Below, in pieces: positions 62,130 through 64,000 of a stretch of DNA of 64,000 bases. This DNA is from Celerinatantimonas diazotrophica (GTDB taxonomy: Bacteria > Pseudomonadota > Gammaproteobacteria > Enterobacterales > Celerinatantimonadaceae). The first letter of the stretch is position 1; each line of letters begins with the position of its first letter. Where the stretch lies: assembly GCF_004339545.1 (NCBI RefSeq), contig NZ_SMGD01000002.1, positions 56,010-120,009 on the forward strand. Direction: 5' to 3'. The position numbers and the translations under genes were made by a program. The notes beneath the pieces are model-generated. The model did no database searches. It was not told where the DNA came from and was given only the letters and a program-made list of their open reading frames with translations.

Positions 62130-62765
62130 TTAGAAGAGTGTCGAAAAAATCACTTCGACACCAATCCCCACTAAAATCAGACCACAAATCCAGTCCAAAT
62201 AACGGTTATGCCGGCGAACCCAACTCAATAAGCCGGCCCGACTTAAAATCGTCACAACCAGCGAATACCAACAGCCATCGATCAGCCAGGGAGTCATCAC
62301 CAACACCCCATGGGAACTATGAGAACTTTGTACAAATGGACTAAACAGCGCAATAAAAAAAAGTAAAATTTTAGGGTTAAGCAACGAGATAGCAAGAGCA
62401 TCACGCGCCGCATCGGTTGGCGATGAGCGCACCGCATCACGGCTCGAATTAAGCTCGAATTTATTCGCAGTTTGGCGAAATGACATCACTCCCATCCAAA
62501 TCAGATAACCTGCTCCAGCAAGAGCAATCAGATGGAATAAGAGCTGCGCTTTCAACAAGATAATGGCTAAGCCAAAAACACTTAAAGCGGCATAAACCGC
62601 AATACCAGTGGTATGACACCAAGCAGCAATATAACCACAGCGGCGTCCCCCACTGACGGTATGACGAATGACCATAGCCAAACTTGGCCCCGGCGACATT
62701 GCGCCTAATAGACATACTGCTGCCAGCGGTAACCATTGATTGATATCCACAAACCCCTCACTCAT
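62130..62765 (-). CDS. LysE/RhtB-family exporter
   Basis: An amino-acid exporter of about 211 residues with six hydrophobic segments. The family motif is LLGAMSPGPSLAMVIRHTVS, then GAGYLIWMGVMSF and ISLLNPKILLFFIALF. The start is uncertain: ATG at 62763-62765 is used because the earlier frame begins with TTG. Substrate is unknown; RhtB-type homoserine or threonine export is possible. Confidence 0.9.
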   Translation of the reverse strand: MSEGFVDINQWLPLAAVCLLGAMSPGPSLAMVIRHTVSGGRRCGYIAAWCHTTGIAVYAALSVFGLAIILLKAQLLFHLIALAGAGYLIWMGVMSFRQTANKFELNSSRDAVRSSPTDAARDALAISLLNPKILLFFIALFSPFVQSSHSSHGVLVMTPWLIDGCWYSLVVTILSRAGLLSWVRRHNRYLDWICGLILVGIGVEVIFSTLF

Positions 62766-62881
62766 TCCCTGTTCGGTCAAGCTATCACTAGAATAACGCC
62801 ATCAAAGTCATTTGCATAACAGATTGACAACTCAAGCCGCTCAGGCGAGGATTCGACAAGGACTGAAATCAAGGAGTCGTT

Positions 62882-63910
62882 ATGCAACCTATTCGTGTTG
62901 GTGTTATTGGTTATGGAAATTCAGCCAAAACCTTCCATCTGCCATTTATTAACGCACTACCCATGTTTGAACTAGTCGCCATTAGCTCAAGCCAGAGTGA
63001 TGCCCTCAATGCAGAATATCCAAATGTTGCACACTATCCAGAGGCCATGGCTCTGATAGAGCAAAGCAATGCCGAACTGGTGATTATTACAGCACCCAAT
63101 CAAGCTCACTATCCGTTAGCCAGCGCCGCTATCGAAAAAGGGTTGCATGTCTTACTAGAAAAACCATTTGTCATCGATATCAAGCAAGGACAAGCGCTTA
63201 TCGAACAGGCCAAACAAGCCAATGTGAAGCTGAGCGTCTACCACAACCGACGTTGGGATGGCGATTTTTTAACCGTCAAACAACTCATCGAAGAAAATAA
63301 ACTGGGCAAGCTTAAAGTGTTCCAATCGCACTATGACCGGTTTCGTCCCGAAGTAAAAGTTCGTTGGCGAGAAGATGGTCAACCGGGATCGGGGATCCTT
63401 TATGATCTGGGGTCACATCTCATCGATCAAGCATTAGCACTATTTGGCCGGCCCTTACAAATCAGTGCCGATGTACTGGCCATGCGCGATGGTTCTCCAG
63501 CTATTGATTATTTTCATCTAACCTTACACTATGCCGATCATCTGGTGATTCTGCACTCGAGTTCATTGAGCGCCGGCCCGGTACTGCGCTTTCGCTTAGA
63601 AGGTCAACAGGGAAGTTATGTGAAATATGGGATAGATCCGCAAGAAGACCAGATCAAAGCAGGCATTGTCGATACCAACTCAACTCAACAAGCCGGGGCA
63701 GAAACAGGAGTTTTGTACACAGCGCAAGATGAAACACAAATCACCAATATCCAGGGAGGTTATCATCACTTTTACCGCCAGCTCGCTGAATCGTTAATTC
63801 ATGATACCCCCCTGCCAGTCAGTGCCGAACAAGCATTAGATACCATTCGCGTTATTCAATTAGCCGAACAAAGCCAGATACAGCAGCAAACATTAGACTT
63901 TTGTGACTAG
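62882..63910 (+). CDS. Gfo/Idh/MocA-family oxidoreductase
   Basis: An NAD(P)-dependent oxidoreductase of 342 residues resembling E. coli YdgJ. The Rossmann motif is VGVIGYGNSAKTFHLPF, the conserved catalytic block is HVLLEKPFVIDIKQGQAL, and VYHNRRWDGDFLTVKQLI and [20 protein letters not shown] follow the family pattern. AAGGAG precedes the ATG. The substrate, probably a sugar or polyol, is not known. Confidence 0.93.
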   Translation: MQPIRVGVIGYGNSAKTFHLPFINALPMFELVAISSSQSDALNAEYPNVAHYPEAMALIEQSNAELVIITAPNQAHYPLASAAIEKGLHVLLEKPFVIDIKQGQALIEQAKQANVKLSVYHNRRWDGDFLTVKQLIEENKLGKLKVFQSHYDRFRPEVKVRWREDGQPGSGILYDLGSHLIDQALALFGRPLQISADVLAMRDGSPAIDYFHLTLHYADHLVILHSSSLSAGPVLRFRLEGQQGSYVKYGIDPQEDQIKAGIVDTNSTQQAGAETGVLYTAQDETQITNIQGGYHHFYRQLAESLIHDTPLPVSAEQALDTIRVIQLAEQSQIQQQTLDFCD

Positions 63911-64000
63911 GGACTGTTGACCTTTGGTGGTTGAATTTTGTTCAAATTAAACGCATTTTGAACGCGGCGCCCCCTGCGTCGCTTAATGAGTGAAGCAAGC
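63911..64000. other. Window edge, unassigned; possible insertion-sequence end
   Basis: After the TAG stop, GGGACTGTTGACCTTTGG begins a stretch unlike the neighbouring genes, preceded by CTAG. It resembles the terminal bases of some insertion sequences, but the other end is outside the window, so this is not proven. Confidence 0.25.

Overview
The window is chromosomal DNA of a gammaproteobacterium. Nearly every gene has a clear counterpart in Vibrio, Shewanella, Aeromonas or Escherichia, and the blocks are the familiar ones: polA, corA-recQ-rarD-uvrD, xerC-DUF484-dapF-lysA-lptM, cyaY/cyaA, hemCDXY, rho-trxA-rhlB-gppA, dnaA-dnaN-recF-gyrB, hemB-tatD-tatCBA-ubiBJE and pstSCAB-phoU. The genus cannot be fixed from the sequence alone. 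The combination fits a lineage near Vibrionales, Alteromonadales or Aeromonadales. No rRNA, tRNA, CRISPR array or complete insertion sequence was seen.

Layout. 1-9.9 kb: a truncated polA, a small unknown gene, a histidine phosphatase, corA, recQ, an AbiTii-like protein, rarD and uvrD. 9.9-11.6 kb: a short AT-rich accessory block with two small membrane proteins and an exported ClpP-like protease. 11.8-19.2 kb: the lptM-lysA-dapF-DUF484-xerC-yigB operon (minus strand), then cyaY and cyaA. 19.5-26.7 kb: the heme operon hemCDXY, facing a group made of an unknown exported protein, ubiD and fre. 26.7-31.6 kb: rho and trxA, divergent from rhlB-gppA. 31.5-36.9 kb: an acetyltransferase, a DMT exporter, the decayed tail of a CdaR-type regulator, a coiled-coil membrane protein, and the copper-efflux pair copA-cueR with a textbook MerR-family promoter. 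37.4-43.5 kb: dnaA-dnaN-recF-gyrB. 43.5-45.3 kb: a heat-shock gene (ibpA) with a sigma-32 promoter and an RNA-thermometer-like leader, then a cluster of parS sites and an orphan lipoprotein. 45.5-53.1 kb: hemB, tatD, tatCBA, ubiB-ubiJ-ubiE and a solitary glgC. 53.4-58.1 kb: the Pho-box-controlled pst operon. 58.4-64 kb: asd, arfB, yicG, phrB, a LysE-family exporter and a Gfo/Idh/MocA oxidoreductase.

How the genes work together. The right half looks like origin-proximal DNA: initiation (dnaA), the sliding clamp (dnaN), recF and gyrB lie 1-3.6 kb from four parS centromere sites, one of them written inside the recF reading frame. No DnaA-box cluster was seen beside dnaA, so oriC is probably outside the window. 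Other coherent modules are heme synthesis (hemC, hemD, hemX, hemY, with hemB elsewhere), ubiquinone synthesis (ubiB, ubiJ, ubiE and ubiD), Tat export, lysine/peptidoglycan precursor supply (asd, dapF, lysA), phosphate uptake and copper efflux.

No clearly new multi-gene system was found. The least explained items are the AT-rich block with the secreted ClpP-like protease, the AbiTii-like stand-alone protein, the inverted repeat that holds the rarD start codon, and the parS cluster carried on a near-perfect direct repeat.
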